From contig URSO01000001.1 in the NCBI GenBank assembly GCA_900550415.1, positions 10,322 through 74,321 on the forward strand: a stretch of 64,000 nt of DNA, read 5' to 3'. Shown here piece after piece: positions 1 through 10,058 of this stretch (position 1 is the first letter of the stretch; each line of letters starts with the position of its first letter). A model generated the notes under the pieces. It saw only the letters and a program-made list of their open reading frames with translations. It was not told the origin of the DNA and searched no databases. The stretch comes from an uncultured Collinsella sp. GTDB lineage: Bacteria; Actinomycetota; Coriobacteriia; Coriobacteriales; Coriobacteriaceae. Position numbers and translations under genes: made by a program.

Positions 1-161
1 AGCACGTGAGCCCCGGCTGCACGCGCGGCTTCCTCGAGCGCGAGTACCGTCGCTCGCTCGAGGGTGTCACGACTCCCGACTGCACCCGCACGTCGTGCAC
101 CGGCTGCGGAATCTGCCCCACGCTCCACGCCAAGAATGTATTGATGGGTGATCGCGCATGA
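1..161 (+). CDS. 3' end of a radical SAM protein (DUF2344-partner type), partial
   Basis: The open frame enters from the left edge and ends at TGA 159-161. The visible tail contains a Cys-rich end (CTRTSCTGCGICPTLHA), which resembles the extra Cys cluster at the C terminus of the B12-binding/radical SAM proteins encoded next to DUF2344 proteins. The next gene starts inside its stop codon (ATGA), so the two are translationally coupled. The radical SAM core lies outside the window, so the assignment rests on the tail and on the neighbour. Confidence 0.7.
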   Translation, partial: HVSPGCTRGFLEREYRRSLEGVTTPDCTRTSCTGCGICPTLHAKNVLMGDRA

Positions 162-970
162 GTGAGCGCCTGACCGACAACCCCACGCTCTTTAGACTTC
201 GTGTTCGCTATGGCAAGCGCGATCGCCTTAAGTACCTGGGCCATCTCGAAGTAATCCATACCATTGAGCGCATCGTGCGCCGTGCGGGGCTTCCCTATGC
301 CGTCACGCAGGGCTTCTCTCCGCACATGCGCGTGGGCTTCTCTTCGGCGCTACCGGTGGGTACGTCGTCGACCTGCGAGTGGTATGACCTGTTTATGACC
401 GAGTTCGTGGCGCTCGACGAGGCGTTTGGGCGCCTGGCTGCGGCGTCTCCGGCCGATCTGGCGCCCATCGAGGCGGCGTACATCGACGTGCGCACGCCGG
501 CGTTGACGGCGCAACTCACGCGTCTGTCGTATCGCATCGACCTGCACTTGGATCCCGAGACGCCCGTAAGCGCCGACGAGGTGCGTCGTGCGATCGACAC
601 GCTGCGCGCGGACCATGGCATCGACTACGCGCGCGGCAAAAAGAGCAAGCGCTTGGATTTGGATCACACGCTCGTGGGCTATGAGCTCACGGCGGGGGAG
701 CGCGCTGACCATTTGGTGCTCATGCTCGACACCCATGCCGACAACGAGGGCTCCATGCGTCCGGAAATTTTGCTTTCCGCTGCTGATGTTTTGTTGCAGG
801 GCTTGACCCCGGGCGTGGATGCACCTATTGTTTCCACCGGTATGCAAGACCTCGTGACCATCTGCTCCTACGATGTCGAGCGTCAGAATCAAGCATGCGA
901 GGACGACGAGGGCCGACTCGTCAGCCCCATACCTGTGCGAACTTGTGGATTTGCTCCACATACTCGTTGA
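158..970 (+). CDS. TIGR03936 family radical SAM-associated protein (DUF2344)
   Basis: This 270-residue protein starts with an Arg/Lys-rich segment (FRLRVRYGKRDRLKYLGHLEV) and continues FSPHMRVGFSSALPVGTSS, both typical of the DUF2344 family. Members are almost always encoded directly after a large radical SAM protein and before rplU/rpmA, exactly as here. The biochemical role is not established; the pairing suggests an accessory subunit of a radical SAM enzyme acting on RNA. The ATG overlaps the upstream stop by four bases. The rplU promoter overlaps its last codons. Confidence 0.82.
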   Translation: MSERLTDNPTLFRLRVRYGKRDRLKYLGHLEVIHTIERIVRRAGLPYAVTQGFSPHMRVGFSSALPVGTSSTCEWYDLFMTEFVALDEAFGRLAAASPADLAPIEAAYIDVRTPALTAQLTRLSYRIDLHLDPETPVSADEVRRAIDTLRADHGIDYARGKKSKRLDLDHTLVGYELTAGERADHLVLMLDTHADNEGSMRPEILLSAADVLLQGLTPGVDAPIVSTGMQDLVTICSYDVERQNQACEDDEGRLVSPIPVRTCGFAPHTR

Positions 971-995
971 CGGGGGTATTTTCGCCTGCTACTAT
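967..995 (+). promoter_or_regulatory. sigma-70-type promoter for rplU-rpmA
   Basis: TTGACG (967-972) and TACTAT (990-995) are separated by 17 nt, close to the consensus. The predicted start is near 1002, giving a leader of about 36 nt before rplU. The -35 box overlaps the stop of the preceding gene. Confidence 0.65.
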
Positions 996-1037
996 ATTCG
1001 GCTGTTGCACTAACTGATGCATGAAGGGCAAGTAAAC

Positions 1038-1412
1038 ATGTACGCAATCGTTAACACGGGCGGCAAGCAGTACAAGGTCGCCACCGACGATGTCATCACC
1101 GTCGAGAAGATCGAGGGCAATGAGGGCGACAAGGTCACCCTGCCGGTTATCTTCCTCAACGATGGTAAGAAGATCGTCACCGATCCCGACAAGCTGGCCA
1201 AGGCCAAGGTTACCGCTCAGATCGTTGAGCAGTTCAAGGGCGAGAAGCAGCTGGTCTTCAAGTTCCACAAGCGCAAGCGCTATCGTCGTCTGAAGGGTCA
1301 CCGTCAGCAGCTCACCAAGCTGAAGATCGTGAAGGTCCAGGCTACGTCCCGCGCCAAGAAGGCTGTCAAGGCAGAGGCCGAGGCTGTTGCCGAGGCTCCC
1401 GTCGCCGAGTAG
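1038..1412 (+). CDS. rplU: 50S ribosomal protein L21
   Basis: This is a 124-residue L21 beginning MYAIVNTGGKQYKV, the family's diagnostic N terminus. An upstream in-frame ATG at 1017 would add seven residues not found in L21, and GAAGGG at 1023-1028 sits well placed for the ATG at 1038. L21 binds 23S rRNA domain V together with L20. The C-terminal tail is enriched in Ala, Lys and Glu, as in many high-GC species. rpmA follows after 33 nt, the usual rplU-rpmA pair. Confidence 0.97.
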   Translation: MYAIVNTGGKQYKVATDDVITVEKIEGNEGDKVTLPVIFLNDGKKIVTDPDKLAKAKVTAQIVEQFKGEKQLVFKFHKRKRYRRLKGHRQQLTKLKIVKVQATSRAKKAVKAEAEAVAEAPVAE

Positions 1413-1445
1413 ATTACACTCGTAACGAAAGAGTAGGTATACACA

Positions 1446-1703
1446 ATGGCACACAAAAAAGGACTCGGTTCCTCCCGTAATGGCCGTGACTCCCGCGGTC
1501 AGCGCCTTGGCACGAAGCGCTATGCCGGCCAGACGGTAACCACGGGCACGATTCTCGTCCGTCAGCACGGCACGCACATCCACCCGGGTGAGAACGTTGG
1601 CCGTGGCAAGGACGACACGCTGTTCGCGCTGGTCGACGGTACCGTTGAGTTCCACAAGGGTATCAAGCACAGGGTCAGCGTACGCCCGCTCGCGAACGCG
1701 TAA
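1446..1703 (+). CDS. rpmA: 50S ribosomal protein L27
   Basis: This is an 85-residue L27 starting [22 protein letters not shown]. It contains the conserved basic N-terminal arm that reaches toward the peptidyl-transferase centre. There is no extra N-terminal leader of the kind cleaved by Prp in Firmicutes, so the mature arm is made directly. It is co-transcribed with rplU, and a terminator-like hairpin follows before obgE. Confidence 0.97.
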   Translation: MAHKKGLGSSRNGRDSRGQRLGTKRYAGQTVTTGTILVRQHGTHIHPGENVGRGKDDTLFALVDGTVEFHKGIKHRVSVRPLANA

Positions 1704-1728
1704 TTCACCCTTCATAGAGCACATATGT

Positions 1729-1772
1729 GGGAGGCACTTGAGTTTTTGGATTCAAGGGTCTCCCTCTTTTTT
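1729..1772 (+). terminator. terminator or attenuator between rpmA and obgE
   Basis: The arm 1729-1741 (GGGAGGCACTTGA) pairs with 1752-1764 (TCAAGGGTCTCCC), with one mismatch and one G-U pair around a 10-nt loop. TCTTTTTT follows at 1765-1772. The obgE ribosome binding site comes immediately after, so read-through rather than full termination may set obgE expression. Confidence 0.65.
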
Positions 1773-1776
1773 GTAG

Positions 1777-3255
<1,479 letters not shown>

Positions 3256-3258
3256 GCC

Positions 3259-3936
3259 ATGTCGCTGCGCGGTGGAATCGGTTTGCCCGAGCTGCCCATA
3301 AAAGAGGGCAAAGAGTTTCGGCTTGGCATTATGGGCGGCACCTTCGACCCGATTCATTACGGGCACTTGGTGACTGCCGAGCAGGCGCGCGAGTCGCTCG
3401 ACTTGGACGCTGTGCTCTTTATGCCGGCCGGCTCTCCTGCCTTTAAACTCGACAAACCGGTGACGCCTGCTGAGGACCGTTATGCCATGACGGTTCTCGC
3501 CACCGCCGCGAATCCGGCTTTTTTGGCGAGCCGTTTCGAGATCGACCGTCCGGGCGTGACCTATACTGCCGATACGCTTCATGCCCTTCGCGACTTTTAC
3601 CCGCCGCAGGTAAAGCTCTACTTTATTACGGGCGCCGATGCGATTATCGATATTGTGACCTGGCATGATGCCGAACGAATCGCTGAGCTTGCTACCTTTA
3701 TTGCGGCGACGCGACCGGGCTTTGATATCGATACGGCGCGTGCCCGAATCAAAGAGTCGGGGCTGCCGTTCGACGTGCGCTATATTCAGATTCCGGCGCT
3801 GGCGATCAGCTCGACGAACATTCGTAAGCGAGTTGCCCGCGGCATGAGCGTGCGCTATCTTACGAGCGAGTCCGTGCTCGGCTACATTCGCAAGCGCAGG
3901 CTATATGCCGATTTGGGCCAAGAAGATTTTGAGTGA
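3259..3936 (+). CDS. nadD: nicotinate-nucleotide adenylyltransferase
   Basis: This 225-residue enzyme of NAD synthesis adenylylates nicotinate mononucleotide. It shows the nucleotidyltransferase signature GGTFDPIHYGHL near residue 24 and the C-terminal ISSTNIRKR motif that holds the ATP phosphates. About 20 residues precede the core, slightly more than usual; ATG 3259 is three bases after obgE. Its end overlaps the start of yqeK. This fits the conserved obgE-nadD-yqeK-rsfS module. Confidence 0.95.
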   Translation: MSLRGGIGLPELPIKEGKEFRLGIMGGTFDPIHYGHLVTAEQARESLDLDAVLFMPAGSPAFKLDKPVTPAEDRYAMTVLATAANPAFLASRFEIDRPGVTYTADTLHALRDFYPPQVKLYFITGADAIIDIVTWHDAERIAELATFIAATRPGFDIDTARARIKESGLPFDVRYIQIPALAISSTNIRKRVARGMSVRYLTSESVLGYIRKRRLYADLGQEDFE

Positions 3937-4556
3937 TGGGGGCTACGTTGTCGGTAGAGGATCAGTTTGAGGGCGATGAGCGCGCGCTGCTCAAGCGCAT
4001 TCAAGAGCTGCTCGATGTTCGCATGAAAGATAAGCGCAAGCGCTATGTGCATTCGCTGGGTGTTGCCGAGACCGCACTTCATCTGGCCGAGGTCTACGGC
4101 GTTGACCGCTTTGATGCGGCTTCCGCCGGCTTAATTCACGACTGGGACAAGGTTCTTTCCGATGACGAGCTCGTGGCCCGCGCGCTTCACTATGGCATCA
4201 AGGTTGCCGGCTCTCCTTCCGCCGCGACGCCGCTTTTGCATGGCCCTGTTGCCGCCTATGAGCTTCCGCAGCTTTTTCCCGAGCTGTCACCGGCCGTTTT
4301 CCAGGCTGTCGACCGTCACACCGTGGGTGCCTGCGACATGACGCCGCTCGATATGGTGGTCTTTGTGGCAGATGCCATCGAGCCCAACCGTCACGGCGAC
4401 TATGCCCATGCGCTGCGCAAGATGGTGGGGAAGTCCTCGCTCGACGAGTTGTTCTTCTCCTGTTTTGCGCAGGGTCTGGTCTATGTGATCCAGTCCGGGC
4501 GCTATCTTTATCCCACGGCTATTACGATTTACAACCATTACGCCCAGCTGCGCTAG
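3936..4556 (+). CDS. yqeK: YqeK-type HD-domain hydrolase (Ap4A hydrolase family)
   Basis: This is a 206-residue HD protein. Metal-binding motifs are YVHSLGVAETA, GLIHDWDK, LLHGPVAA, DRHTVG and VFVADAIEPNR, which together match the YqeK family. YqeK proteins symmetrically cleave diadenosine tetraphosphate. The start overlaps the nadD stop (TGATG at 3934-3938); GTG 3933 is an alternative one codon upstream. Its position between nadD and rsfS is the standard one. Confidence 0.9.
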   Translation: MGATLSVEDQFEGDERALLKRIQELLDVRMKDKRKRYVHSLGVAETALHLAEVYGVDRFDAASAGLIHDWDKVLSDDELVARALHYGIKVAGSPSAATPLLHGPVAAYELPQLFPELSPAVFQAVDRHTVGACDMTPLDMVVFVADAIEPNRHGDYAHALRKMVGKSSLDELFFSCFAQGLVYVIQSGRYLYPTAITIYNHYAQLR

Positions 4557-4584
4557 CTCGGGTGTGTCTAGAAAGAGGTATTCC

Positions 4585-5040
4585 ATGGCCGACGAGACCA
4601 TGACTGACGAGCAGATTCTTGAAGGTGTGGAGCACAAGAGTTTCGTTGCCACGTCCGACCGCACCGCCGCCTCGCTGTCCGCGAGCGGTGTCGCCGCCGA
4701 GGATGTCGCCCGCGCCGCCGCGCAGGCCGCCTACGACAAGAAGGGCGAGGACGTGCAGGTGCTCAACCTGACCGAGCTTTCCGACGTGTGCGACTACTTT
4801 GTGCTTGCCACCGGTACCAACAACCGCCAGGTCGATTCTATCGTCGACGAGATCGAGGAGAAGGTCGCCGCGGCTTGCGGCGAGCATCCGTTCTCCATCG
4901 AGGGCCGCGAGCAGAAGACCTGGATGCTCATGGACTACGGCTCGGTCGTCGTTCACGTCTTCACTCCCGAAGCCCGCGACTTCTACCGTCTAGAAAAGCT
5001 CTGGGGTGACGCCCCCCAGCTCCCCCTCGACCTCCTCTAG
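4585..5040 (+). CDS. rsfS: ribosomal silencing factor RsfS
   Basis: This is a 151-residue RsfS (YbeB/Iojap) protein. The core contains LTELSDVCDYFVLATGTNNRQVDSI and ends in the LEKLWGDAP segment seen in this family. It binds L14 on the 50S subunit and blocks subunit joining when nutrients are scarce. An N-terminal extension of about 45 residues precedes the core. ATG 4585 has GAAAGAGG upstream; a GTG at 4564 is possible but lacks a good binding site. A strong terminator follows. Confidence 0.93.
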   Translation: MADETMTDEQILEGVEHKSFVATSDRTAASLSASGVAAEDVARAAAQAAYDKKGEDVQVLNLTELSDVCDYFVLATGTNNRQVDSIVDEIEEKVAAACGEHPFSIEGREQKTWMLMDYGSVVVHVFTPEARDFYRLEKLWGDAPQLPLDLL

Positions 5041-5083
5041 TGGCTCATTTGATACGGGGCTTTTAGTTAGCCTCGCGCATTTT

Positions 5084-5125
5084 GCCGGGCAGTTGCGGTT
5101 TTCCGTACCTGCCCGGCTTTCTTTT
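5084..5125 (+). terminator. intrinsic terminator after rsfS
   Basis: A perfect 9-bp stem GCCGGGCAG (5084-5092) / CTGCCCGGC (5109-5117) is followed by TTTCTTTTTG. It ends the rplU-rsfS cluster and also lies just beyond the 3' end of the convergent dinB gene, although there is no T-run on the minus strand. Confidence 0.85.
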
Positions 5126-5138
5126 TGCCCAAAGGCGG

Positions 5139-6392
5139 TTAATCGTTGAAGCGGGATTGGCGGCCGAAGGATAGGGCGGTGTCGCCGAACTTGTCTCGGA
5201 CGGCGTCGATAGCAACCGAGAGGTCGCGTCGGTCGCTGGATTGGGCTCCGCGGTCGTCGACTTCGCAGAACAGGTCGGTCTGGATGCCGCCCTGATGGTC
5301 AAAGTCGCTCATCCCGATACCCGCCAGACGCACATGCATGCCTTCCTGCCAGATGTTGTCGAGCAGTTCGAGCGCAACCGCCACAAAGATGTTCTCATCG
5401 TCGGTCGGATGAGGCAGCCGGCGCTGTGCCGTACGCCCGCTGCCATACGAATACTTGAGCTTGAGCGTTACCGTGCCGCCCGTCAGTCCCTGACGGCGCA
5501 GGCGGCGTCCAACTGACTCGCCCAACAGTGCAATCGCCGCTTCGATGTCTCCGCGCTCAGTTAAATCTTTCGCAAAGGTGCGTTCATTGCTGACCGACTT
5601 GATCTTGCGCTCTTCATCGAGACTCGTGACTTCGGAGATTTCAAGTCCCAGCGCACGCTGACGCATACGTTCGCCGTTGACGCCAAAAATAGAGGCCAAG
5701 GTGGATTCCGGCGCGCGTGACAGCTCGCCGAGCGTGTAGATGCGCATACGGCGCAGTCGCTCCTCGGCCGAGCGCCCGATGCCGCTCATGGCAGATACCG
5801 GCAGCGCGGCCAAAAAGCGCTGCTCGGTTCCGGGGCGCACGATGGTCAGCCCAAACGGCTTATCCCGCTCGCTTGCGATCTTTGCGACCGTCTTGTTGCA
5901 GCCCACGCCAATGGAGCACGTCACTCCCAGCGCTGCCACACGGTCGCTTATACGCCGTGCAACCAGTAGCGGGTCCTCGGGCGCAAAGCGACCCGGTGTG
6001 ATATCGATAAAGGCTTCGTCGATGGATACGCGCTCTACGCGCGGCGTCTCCTCGGCAAGAATCGCCATGACCTGCGCGCTCACCTCGCGGTAGCGATCAA
6101 AGTGCCCGTGCGTCCAAATGGCTTGCGGGCACAAGCGCCGCGCCTCGGCCGAGGCCATGGCAGAGTGCACGCCAAAGCGACGTGCCTCATACGAACACGT
6201 GGACACGACGCCACGCGAATCGGCGTCTCCGCCCACGATGAGCGGCTTTCCGCGCCACTCGGGGTGGTCGAGCATCTCCACGCTCGCAAAAAACGCATCG
6301 AGGTCCATCAGGCCCACCGCCGGACCCGTCCAGGGGGGCGGCGTGACGCCCATGGCACCCTCATAACCGTATGTATGTTCGCGTCTTTCCAT
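5139..6392 (-). CDS. dinB: DNA polymerase IV (Y family)
   Basis: This 417-residue translesion polymerase has the catalytic motifs MDLDAFFASVE (near residue 29) and SIDEAFIDIT (near residue 120) with the metal-binding acidic residues present. The helix-hairpin-helix (MSGIGRSAEERL) and little-finger domains follow. Near the C terminus IQTDLF matches a beta-clamp binding motif. The first 28 residues are extra; an internal ATG at 6353 (complement), preceded by GAGGG, is an alternative start. The gene stands alone against its neighbours, with TATACT six bases before the upstream ATG. Confidence 0.93.
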   Translation of the reverse strand: MERREHTYGYEGAMGVTPPPWTGPAVGLMDLDAFFASVEMLDHPEWRGKPLIVGGDADSRGVVSTCSYEARRFGVHSAMASAEARRLCPQAIWTHGHFDRYREVSAQVMAILAEETPRVERVSIDEAFIDITPGRFAPEDPLLVARRISDRVAALGVTCSIGVGCNKTVAKIASERDKPFGLTIVRPGTEQRFLAALPVSAMSGIGRSAEERLRRMRIYTLGELSRAPESTLASIFGVNGERMRQRALGLEISEVTSLDEERKIKSVSNERTFAKDLTERGDIEAAIALLGESVGRRLRRQGLTGGTVTLKLKYSYGSGRTAQRRLPHPTDDENIFVAVALELLDNIWQEGMHVRLAGIGMSDFDHQGGIQTDLFCEVDDRGAQSSDRRDLSVAIDAVRDKFGDTALSFGRQSRFND

Positions 6393-6398
6393 GTCATG

Positions 6399-6404
6399 AG
6401 TATA
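6399..6404 (-). promoter_or_regulatory. -10 element for dinB
   Basis: On the minus strand TATACT ends six bases before the dinB ATG (6390-6392). This spacing would place the transcription start on the ATG itself and give a leaderless mRNA. No good -35 box is seen. If the internal start at 6353 is used, the same promoter would give a 39-nt leader. Confidence 0.45.
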
Positions 6405-6508
6405 CCGCGCAGCACATGTGGGGTGCGTGTATGTGCTTGCAAATCCCGAATTCTTGTCTAAGATATGGATTTGCCCTCGACTACACCGAAGAAGTTGGTC
6501 TCACGGAC

Positions 6509-6537
6509 TTCACCTGCCCGCGTCGATGGCGTATTAT
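6509..6537 (+). promoter_or_regulatory. possible promoter for the rpsP operon
   Basis: TTCACC (6509-6514) and TATTAT (6532-6537) are 17 nt apart. The -35 match is weak (four of six). The 6393-6593 gap holds no other gene that I can support. Confidence 0.4.
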
Positions 6538-6593
6538 GTTCAACTGTTTGTTTGTAGTTGCAGCCTAAAGCTGCTTGGTTGGAGGAGTTTCCT

Positions 6594-6935
6594 TTGGCAG
6601 TCAAGATTCGCCTTGCTCGTCACGGCGCTAAGAAGCGTCCGTACTACCGTGTCGTCGTCGCCGATTCCCGCGCCCCGCGTGACGGTCGTATCATCGAGGA
6701 GGTTGGCCGCTACAACCCGATGACCGCCCCCAAGACCATCAACCTCGACCTCGAGAAGATCGCCGACTGGCAGTCCAAGGGCGCTCAGCTCACCGACGCC
6801 GTCGCCGCTCTGGTCAAGGCCGCCAACGAGGGCGAGAAGACCGAGACCGTCGTCAAGAAGTCCAAGAAGCAGCTCGCCAAAGAGGCCGAGGCCGCTAAGG
6901 CTGCCGCTGAGGCCGCTGAGGGCGCCGAGGAGTAA
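6594..6935 (+). CDS. rpsP: 30S ribosomal protein S16
   Basis: This is a 113-residue S16. The core [26 protein letters not shown] is diagnostic and begins at TTG 6594, eight bases after GGAGGAG (6580-6586). The frame is open further upstream, but those residues do not belong to S16. The C terminus has an Ala/Glu/Lys-rich tail of about 30 residues. It starts the rpsP-khpA-rimM-trmD-lepB cluster. Confidence 0.96.
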   Translation: MAVKIRLARHGAKKRPYYRVVVADSRAPRDGRIIEEVGRYNPMTAPKTINLDLEKIADWQSKGAQLTDAVAALVKAANEGEKTETVVKKSKKQLAKEAEAAKAAAEAAEGAEE

Positions 6936-6938
6936 ATC

Positions 6939-7223
6939 GTGCCTGAGGTTGACGCTGCACGGCTCGAGGGTGAGGCAATGCTCTCAGATCGCATCGCCGA
7001 TCTCGTCGAATATCTCGTTGTTCAGATCGTCGACGACCCGGATTCCGTGAGCCTTGAGGTCATCGATGGTGACGACGCCTCTACGATCGAGGTTTCTGTC
7101 GCCGAGGATGACGTCGCTAAGGTCATCGGCCGTCGTGGCCGTACCATCAAGGCCATTCGCACGCTCGCCCGTGCACTGGCCGCTCGCCTCGACACTGCTG
7201 TCGAGGTAGAGGTTCTGGGCTAG
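6939..7223 (+). CDS. khpA: KH-domain RNA-binding protein KhpA
   Basis: This is a 94-residue single-KH protein beginning at GTG 6939, three bases after rpsP. The GXXG loop is seen in VIGRRGRTIKAIRTLARA. KhpA (YlqC) pairs with KhpB/EloR to bind many RNAs and affects cell division and envelope growth. An N-terminal extension of about 14 residues comes before the typical LSDRIADLVEYLV. The gene order rpsP-khpA-rimM-trmD is conserved. Confidence 0.92.
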   Translation: MPEVDAARLEGEAMLSDRIADLVEYLVVQIVDDPDSVSLEVIDGDDASTIEVSVAEDDVAKVIGRRGRTIKAIRTLARALAARLDTAVEVEVLG

Positions 7224-7227
7224 GACC

Positions 7228-7749
7228 TTGAGGTCCCAGTACAAAAACATCGCCCGTGTGGTCAAGCCGCACGGAAGGAAGGGGGAGGTCCTCGCGCAGC
7301 CGCTGCGGGGGCTTCCTTCTGTATTAGAGCCGGGTATGCGCGTCGCCCTGACGCCGCCGGCGCTCAAGCGCGACCGCTTTTGCACGGTCGTGTCCGTCAC
7401 CGATACGGGCGATGGCGATCTGGTCTCGTTTGAGGGCATTGACGACTTGACGGCCGCCGAGGGCATCACGGGATGCTATGTGTTGGCAAATCGTGACGAT
7501 TTTGAGCTCGATTCACTCGACGCCGCCTATACCGACCTGATGGGTCGCGAGGTGGTCGACGAGCGCTTCGGTTCACTCGGCACGATCGTCGAGATCATGT
7601 CGACGCCCGCTAACGATGTTTGGGTTGTCGAGGGTGATCGGTACGGCGAGGTACTGATTCCCGTGATCGAGCAGGTTGTGCTCGATCTTCCCGACACAGG
7701 AACAATTTCCGTCCACGTTATGGACGGCCTGATCGATATGGACAAGTAG
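7228..7749 (+). CDS. rimM: ribosome maturation factor RimM
   Basis: This 173-residue protein starts at TTG 7228 with the RimM N-terminal signature NIARVVKPHGRKGEV and ends in a PRC-barrel domain (DLMGREVVDERFGSLGTIVEI ... VLIPVIEQVVLDL). It helps assemble the head of the 30S subunit by binding S19. Genes on both sides (khpA, trmD) are only a few bases away, so this is one operon. Confidence 0.94.
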   Translation: MRSQYKNIARVVKPHGRKGEVLAQPLRGLPSVLEPGMRVALTPPALKRDRFCTVVSVTDTGDGDLVSFEGIDDLTAAEGITGCYVLANRDDFELDSLDAAYTDLMGREVVDERFGSLGTIVEIMSTPANDVWVVEGDRYGEVLIPVIEQVVLDLPDTGTISVHVMDGLIDMDK

Positions 7750-7759
7750 GGAGGACAAC

Positions 7760-8518
7760 ATGCTGATTGAGACCCTTTCGGTCTTTCCCGAGATGTTTGA
7801 GCCCGTCATGTCCACATCGATTTTGGGCCGCGCCCGCAAGGCCGGCCTTTTTGATTTTAAGGCGTATAACCTGCGCGACTGGACGCACGACCGCCATCGT
7901 ACCGTCGATGACGAGCCGTACGGCGGCGGGCAGGGCATGCTCATGAAGGTCGAGCCTATTGCCGAGGCAATCGAGGCCATCAGCTCCGAGGGTCCCAAGC
8001 CCACCGTGGTGTTCTTCACCCCCTGCGGGGAGCCCTTTACGCAGCATGTGGCCGAGCGCCTGCTCAAAAGCGAGCGCCTGCTGTTTGTGTGCAGCCGTTA
8101 CGAGGGCGTCGACGAGCGCGCATATGCGTATGCCGATGAGCGTCTGTCGATCGGCGACTACGTGCTCACGGGCGGTGAGTTGCCCGCTATGGTCGTGGCC
8201 GATGCCGTCGTACGGCTCATTCCCGGAGCCTTGGGCGACGAGATGAGCAACGTTGACGAGTCCTTCTCGACCGCCGAGGACGGTGGCCTGCTCGAGTACG
8301 CGCAGTACACCCGCCCCGCCGAGTTCAATGGCGAGGGCGTGCCACCAGTGCTCGTAAGCGGCGACCACGCCAAGGTCGATGCCTGGCGTCGCAAAAACTC
8401 TATCGAGCGTACCTGTCGCTGGCGTCCCGATCTTATCGAGACGGCACGCCTTACGGTAGAGGAGCGCGCGTACGCGCAGGAGATCCTGGACGCTTCGTAT
8501 TCGCAGAGCGAGGAGTGA
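7760..8518 (+). CDS. trmD: tRNA (guanine-N1-37)-methyltransferase
   Basis: This is a 252-residue SPOUT methyltransferase that modifies G37 of tRNAs and prevents frameshifting. Visible motifs are ETLSVFPEMFEP at the N terminus, CSRYEGVDERA, and the knot region SIGDYVLTGGELPAM that binds S-adenosylmethionine. GGAGG lies just before ATG 7760. Its stop overlaps the lepB region. Confidence 0.96.
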   Translation: MLIETLSVFPEMFEPVMSTSILGRARKAGLFDFKAYNLRDWTHDRHRTVDDEPYGGGQGMLMKVEPIAEAIEAISSEGPKPTVVFFTPCGEPFTQHVAERLLKSERLLFVCSRYEGVDERAYAYADERLSIGDYVLTGGELPAMVVADAVVRLIPGALGDEMSNVDESFSTAEDGGLLEYAQYTRPAEFNGEGVPPVLVSGDHAKVDAWRRKNSIERTCRWRPDLIETARLTVEERAYAQEILDASYSQSEE

Positions 8519-8520
8519 GA

Positions 8521-9084
8521 ATGGTTCCATCGCAGCATTCTGCCCTGAGGGGCGCCTTTGAGTGGATCGTGGTCGTCGCGATCGCACTGGTCGCCACCTT
8601 CTTGATTCGCTCATTTGTGGTCGAACCTTTTGTGGTGCCCACCGGTTCCATGGAGTCCACAATCGAGATCGGCGACCAGATCCTGGCGCAAAAGGTGGCG
8701 CTCGAGCTCGGGCAGCCCGTCAAACAGGGTGATATCGTGGTGTTCCACAACCCCGATGGCACGTCCGAGCATGACGTGCTGGTAAAGCGCGTCATCGCCA
8801 CGGCCGGCCAGACGGTTGACCTGCAGGACGGCAAGGTCGTCGTCGACGGCCAGTTGCTCGATGAGGACTATACGACCGGCATGAGCTGGCCGCTTTCCGT
8901 CCAGGCGCCCGCTGCTCAGGTGAGTTATCCCTACACCGTCCCTGACGACTGTGTGTGGGTGATGGGCGACAACCGCGAGAACTCTGCTGACTCCCGCTAC
9001 TTTGGCCCGGTCGACCGCTCCGACTTGATCGCCGTGGCGCTCGTGCGTTACTGGCCGCTCAACCGTATCGGCGCTATCGACTAA
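8521..9084 (+). CDS. lepB: signal peptidase I
   Basis: This is a 187-residue type I signal peptidase. One N-terminal membrane segment (IVVVAIALVATFLIRSFVV) is followed by the catalytic Ser in PTGSMESTI, the general-base Lys in VLVKRVIATAG, and the conserved box VWVMGDNRENSADSRYFGPV. It removes signal peptides on the outer face of the membrane. ATG 8521 has GGAG at a good distance; a GTG at 8515 overlapping the trmD stop is an alternative. Confidence 0.95.
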   Translation: MVPSQHSALRGAFEWIVVVAIALVATFLIRSFVVEPFVVPTGSMESTIEIGDQILAQKVALELGQPVKQGDIVVFHNPDGTSEHDVLVKRVIATAGQTVDLQDGKVVVDGQLLDEDYTTGMSWPLSVQAPAAQVSYPYTVPDDCVWVMGDNRENSADSRYFGPVDRSDLIAVALVRYWPLNRIGAID

Positions 9085-9143
9085 AAACCGCTATAGTACA
9101 GTACCTAACCGTGTAATCGTTTCGACGAGGGGATATTAGAGGC

Positions 9144-10055
9144 ATGAACGCTTCATCGCTTTCCTTCCAAGACATCATCCTGCGCCTCCAGCAGTACTGG
9201 GGCGAGCAGGGCTGCGTCATTATGCAGCCCTATGACTCCGAGGTCGGTGCCGGTACCTTCCATACCGCGACCACGCTGCGCTCGCTCGGTCCCGCCGAGT
9301 GGCGCACCTGCTATGCGCAGCCCTGCCGCCGTCCCGCCGACGGCCGCTACGGCGAGAACCCCAACCGCATGCAGCACTACTATCAGTTCCAGGTGCTCAT
9401 CAAGCCCTCGCCGGTCAACGCCCAGGAGCTCTACCTGGGTTCGCTGGCCGCCATTGGCCTGGACCCCAACGACCATGACGTCCGCTTTGTCGAGGACGAC
9501 TGGGAGAGTCCGACGCTCGGCGCCTGGGGCCTTGGCTGGGAGGTCTGGCTCAATGGCATGGAGGTCACGCAGTTTACGTACTTCCAGCAAGTGGGCGGCA
9601 TCGAGGTCGACCCCGTGCCCGTCGAGATCACCTATGGCCTGGAGCGTATCGCCATGTACGCGCAGGGCGTCAACTCGGTCTATGACCTGGTGTGGAGCTA
9701 CCTGCCCGACGGCACGCCCATGACCTATGGTGACGTGTTCCTCGAGAACGAGCGCGAGTTCAGCGCTTACAACTTTGAGGTCGCCAACGTTGAGATGATG
9801 CGTCAGAAGTTTGACGACTACGAGGCCGAGTGCCACTCCTGCCTGGAGCGCAAACTACCGCTGCCGGCATACGACTGCGTCATGAAGTGCAGCCATGCCT
9901 TCAACCTGCTCGATGCCCGCGGCGCCCTGTCCGCGGTCGAGCGTGCCAACTACATCTTGCGCGTCCGCGCCGTCGCCAAGGCGTGCTGCGAGGCCTATAT
10001 GGCCGAGGTCGCCGGAGTCAACGAGAATGCCGACCAGGAAGGCGAGGTGGCGTAA
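9144..10055 (+). CDS. glyQ: glycyl-tRNA synthetase alpha subunit
   Basis: This is a 303-residue class II synthetase catalytic subunit ([34 protein letters not shown]). It forms the alpha2-beta2 enzyme with the next gene, three bases downstream. This two-subunit type is unusual for Actinobacteria in general, most of which have the single-chain enzyme. There is no T-box leader upstream; a weak TATAGT at 9092-9097 is the only promoter-like sequence in the 59-bp gap. Confidence 0.96.
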   Translation: MNASSLSFQDIILRLQQYWGEQGCVIMQPYDSEVGAGTFHTATTLRSLGPAEWRTCYAQPCRRPADGRYGENPNRMQHYYQFQVLIKPSPVNAQELYLGSLAAIGLDPNDHDVRFVEDDWESPTLGAWGLGWEVWLNGMEVTQFTYFQQVGGIEVDPVPVEITYGLERIAMYAQGVNSVYDLVWSYLPDGTPMTYGDVFLENEREFSAYNFEVANVEMMRQKFDDYEAECHSCLERKLPLPAYDCVMKCSHAFNLLDARGALSAVERANYILRVRAVAKACCEAYMAEVAGVNENADQEGEVA

Positions 10056-10058
10056 GCC

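Noticed and set aside
6365..6392. LexA/SOS box at the dinB start
   Set aside because: A CGAAC half-site is present on the minus strand, but the second half does not match the actinobacterial consensus well enough.
9085..9143. T-box leader before glyQS
   Set aside because: The gap is only 59 bp and lacks the T-box sequence and stem structures.
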